Shown here piece by piece: positions 61,724-64,000 of a DNA stretch of 64,000 bases (its first letter is position 1; every line of letters begins with the position of its first letter). Origin of the DNA: Ferrovibrio sp046297595 (GTDB taxonomy: Bacteria; Pseudomonadota; Alphaproteobacteria; Ferrovibrionales; Ferrovibrionaceae); assembly GCF_046297595.1 (NCBI RefSeq), contig NZ_JBKBHT010000001.1, forward strand, positions 1 to 64,000, in the 5' to 3' direction. A program made the translations under genes and the position numbers. The notes beneath the pieces were generated by a model. It saw only the letters and a list, made by a program, of their open reading frames with translations, did no database searches and had not been told where the DNA came from.

Positions 61724-63172
61724 CTATTTCAGGCCGCGAATCACCTGGATGTTATGATCCCTGATCTTCTTGCGCAGGGTGTTCCGGTTCAGCCCCAGCA
61801 TGTGGGCCGCCTTGATCTGGTTGCCGCGCGTGGCCGCCAGGCTCAGGGAAATCAGCGGAATTTCCAGTTCGCGCAGCATCCGGTCATACAGGCCCGGGGG
61901 CGGCAGGTCATCGCCCTGGGCCGCAAAATACTTGGTCAGGTGCCGTTCGATGGCGCCGGTCAGGGTCTCTTCCTCACCCGGTTCGGCGGGGCGCGGGGCC
62001 TGTGGCGGCTCGGCCAGTTCGTTGTCGATCACCTCGATGCCAATGACGTCGTCGGCATAGAGGGCCGCCAGCCGCCGGACCAGGTTTTCCAGTTCGCGCA
62101 CGTTGCCCGGCCAGCGATAGCGCCGTATCCGCTCCATGGCTTCCGGCGACACCGTCTTGGTCGGCAGCCCCTGCGCCGAGGCCTGGTTCAGGAAATACCG
62201 GACCAGGTCGGGGATATCCTCGCTGCGCTCGCGCAGCGGCGGCAGGCGCAACGGCACGACGTTCAGGCGGTAGAACAGATCCTCGCGGAACAATCCCTGA
62301 TTCACTGCCTGCCGCAGGTCGCGGTTGGTGGCGGCGACGATGCGCACATCGGTGCGGATCGGCGTGCGGCCGCCCACCGTGGTGTACTCGCCCTGCTGCA
62401 GCACGCGCAGCAGCCTAGTCTGCGCCTCGATCGGCATGTCGCCGATCTCATCGAGGAACAGCGTGCCGCCCTCGGCCTGCTCGAAACGGCCGGCATAGCG
62501 GTTCGCGGCACCGGTGAAGGCGCCCTTCTCATGGCCGAACAATTCGCTTTCGATCAGTTCGCGCGGGATCGCCGCCATGTTGATGGCGACGAAGGGGCCG
62601 TTGCGACGCTTGCCATAATCATGCAGGGCGCGCGCGACCAGTTCCTTGCCGGTGCCGGACTCGCCGTAGATCAGCACGGTGAGGTCCGTGCCCATCAGGC
62701 GCGCCATCACGCGGTAGATTTCCTGCATCGCCGGCGAACGGCCGATCAGCGGCAGCTTTTCCTCGTCGGCGGCGGCTTCGATGTCTTCCTGCAGGGCCGC
62801 CTTCGGCTGGCTCAGGGCGCGCTCGACGACGCGCAGCAACTCCTTCAGGTCGAAGGGCTTGGGCAGGTAGTCATAGGCGCCGCGTTCGGCGGCCTTCACG
62901 GCCGTCAGCAGGGTTTTCTGCGCGCTCATCACGATGATGGGCAGATCGGGTCTGATCCGCTTGATGCGCGGCAGAAGATCAAGGCCATTCTCGTCAGGCA
63001 TCACCACGTCGGTGATGATCAGTTCGCCCTCACCTTCCGATGCCCAACGCCACAGCGTGGCGGCATTGCCGGTCGAGCGCACCTGATAGCCGACCCGGCC
63101 CAGCGCCTGATCCAGCACGGTGCGGATCGAGCGGTCGTCGTCGGCGACAAGAATGGTGCCCTTGTTACTCAT
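61724..63172 (-). CDS. ntrC: nitrogen regulator NtrC (sigma54 activator)
   Basis: A 482-residue response regulator: receiver with D55 (ITDVVMPDE), AAA+ domain with GESGTGKELVARALH, an intact GAFTGA (EKGAFTGAANRYAG) for sigma54 contact, GGTLFLDEIGDM, and a C-terminal Fis HTH (NQIKAAHMLGLNRNTLRKKI). Phosphorylated by NtrB, it activates nitrogen-assimilation genes. Its start overlaps ntrB by 4 nt. A 77-bp gap separates it from ntrY. Confidence 0.97.
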   Translation of the reverse strand: MSNKGTILVADDDRSIRTVLDQALGRVGYQVRSTGNAATLWRWASEGEGELIITDVVMPDENGLDLLPRIKRIRPDLPIIVMSAQKTLLTAVKAAERGAYDYLPKPFDLKELLRVVERALSQPKAALQEDIEAAADEEKLPLIGRSPAMQEIYRVMARLMGTDLTVLIYGESGTGKELVARALHDYGKRRNGPFVAINMAAIPRELIESELFGHEKGAFTGAANRYAGRFEQAEGGTLFLDEIGDMPIEAQTRLLRVLQQGEYTTVGGRTPIRTDVRIVAATNRDLRQAVNQGLFREDLFYRLNVVPLRLPPLRERSEDIPDLVRYFLNQASAQGLPTKTVSPEAMERIRRYRWPGNVRELENLVRRLAALYADDVIGIEVIDNELAEPPQAPRPAEPGEEETLTGAIERHLTKYFAAQGDDLPPPGLYDRMLRELEIPLISLSLAATRGNQIKAAHMLGLNRNTLRKKIRDHNIQVIRGLK

Positions 63173-64000
63173 TCAGACTCTCCGGATGCTTCCACGGCCG
63201 GGTTGTGAACCGGCAAACGCGCACTGAAAACGGTACGGCGCGGGCGGCTGTCGCACTCGATCACGCCGCCATGGTCGCCGATGATCTTGGCAACCAATGC
63301 AAGACCGAGGCCAGAACCGCTGACCTTGGTTGTCACAAACGGGTCGAACAAGTGCGGCCGGATGTCTTCCGGCACGCCGGGGCCGTTGTCCTGGACCGAG
63401 ACTTCAAGCGGCAGGTGCAGACGGTCGCGCGAACCGCGCACGGCCAGCCGCACGCCATGGCGGTAGGCGGTGGTCAGCACGATCTCGCCACCCGGATCGT
63501 CGCCAACCGCCTCGACGGCGTTTTTCACCAGATTGAGGAAGACCTGCACCAGCTGATCGCGGTTGCCATAGACCGGTGGCAGCGAGGGATCGTAGCGCTC
63601 GACGAAACGGACATGCTTGCCGAAGCCCGCCTGCGCCACCTTGCGCACATGCTCCAGCACCTGGTGGATGTTGACCGGGCCGCGCTCGATCGGGCGCTTG
63701 TCGGAAAACACCTCCATGCTGTCGACCAGGGCGCAGATACGATCCGTCTCATCGCAGATCAGCCGGGTGAGCTCGCGATCCGCCTGGCTGGCATTCAGCT
63801 CCAGCAGCTGCGCTGCGCCACGGATGCCGCTCAAGGGATTCTTCACTTCATGCGCCAGCACGGCGGCCATGCCGGTGACCGAACGCGCTGCCCCGCGATG
63901 GGTCAGCGCGCGACCGATCTTCGCCGCCATGCTGCGCTCATCGAAGCGCACGATCACATGATCGGGCGCCTCCGGCACCGGGGAAACCTGCACATCCACC
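63169..64000 (-). CDS. ntrB: nitrogen sensor kinase NtrB, N-terminus cut by the window edge
   Basis: At least 276 C-terminal residues are present: the end of the PAS domain, then VLAHEVKNPLSGIRGAAQLL with the phospho-His, and the ATPase domain (NLVKNAVEAV, DNGPGVPEDI, GSGLGLALV). NtrB phosphorylates or dephosphorylates NtrC under PII control. The reading frame remains open at the right edge. It precedes and overlaps ntrC. Confidence 0.95.
   Translation of the reverse strand, partial: VDVQVSPVPEAPDHVIVRFDERSMAAKIGRALTHRGAARSVTGMAAVLAHEVKNPLSGIRGAAQLLELNASQADRELTRLICDETDRICALVDSMEVFSDKRPIERGPVNIHQVLEHVRKVAQAGFGKHVRFVERYDPSLPPVYGNRDQLVQVFLNLVKNAVEAVGDDPGGEIVLTTAYRHGVRLAVRGSRDRLHLPLEVSVQDNGPGVPEDIRPHLFDPFVTTKVSGSGLGLALVAKIIGDHGGVIECDSRPRRTVFSARLPVHNPAVEASGESE

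Overview
The window is GC-rich, almost gap-free bacterial chromosome from an alphaproteobacterium. The best evidence for that is a MipZ division-site ATPase, the ntrB-ntrC-ntrY-ntrX-trkA-dat-hfq-hflX block in the order seen in Rhodospirillales, a Bfr/Bfd iron module, FNR-type promoter boxes and DUF1489, DUF4170 and PAS_5 family genes. A Rhodospirillales-like genus such as Ferrovibrio or Oceanibaculum would fit, but this is inference from gene content. There is no rRNA operon, CRISPR array, transposase, integrase or prophage. There are four tRNAs: Tyr (cut by the left edge), Thr, Leu and Lys.

Layout. 1-9 kb: tRNA-Tyr, the rRNA methylase RlmB, an FkbM methyltransferase coupled to a 2OG-Fe(II) oxygenase, an iron-storage block (bacterioferritin, Bfd, an unknown Cys-rich protein, repeated Fur-like boxes), tRNA-Thr, an exported protein, a SnoaL-like protein, an HD-GYP protein with a consensus FNR box, and a DnaJ/VWA pair. 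8.3-11.4 kb: a TAXI-type TRAP transporter. 11.4-18.2 kb: mipZ, a DUF1489 gene and most of the leucine-degradation (liu) operon. 18.2-27 kb: an SDR, a DMT exporter, two tandem HCCA-isomerase-like proteins, a K+/H+ antiporter, two acyl-CoA dehydrogenases (one the missing liu enzyme, isovaleryl-CoA dehydrogenase) and two thioesterases. 27-34 kb: LysR, malic enzyme, tRNA-Leu, an orphan short FliN, lipB, an AT-rich islet with a small membrane protein, acylphosphatase and a YeeE/YedE sulfur-transport pair under an FNR-type box. 34-40 kb: an oxidative catabolism cluster (Rieske oxygenase, TetR with a palindromic operator, P450, DUF502, dehalogenase-like hydrolase, SDR, exported OB-fold protein).

40-45 kb: four small uncharacterised coupled genes, a DUF4170 gene, and a TPR-glycosyltransferase gene that appears to be broken in two by a local inversion, followed by a DUF3833 lipoprotein, tRNA-Lys and a PAS protein. 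45-52 kb: queA-tgt, two cyclophilins, coaD and gyrA. 52-64 kb: two tandem inositol-monophosphatase-like genes, hflX, hfq, D-amino-acid aminotransferase, trkA, and the two-component pairs NtrYX and NtrBC; ntrB runs off the right edge.

The most notable observations are the glycosyltransferase split into two divergent halves whose in-silico re-inversion gives one in-frame protein; two class-II-like FNR promoters (HD-GYP and pmpAB); an iron-responsive cluster with an undescribed CCxC protein and a coupled mini-protein; a MipZ Walker A motif with Phe in place of the Mg-binding Ser/Thr; and a four-gene unknown operon with an HPt-like protein that lacks the phospho-acceptor His.
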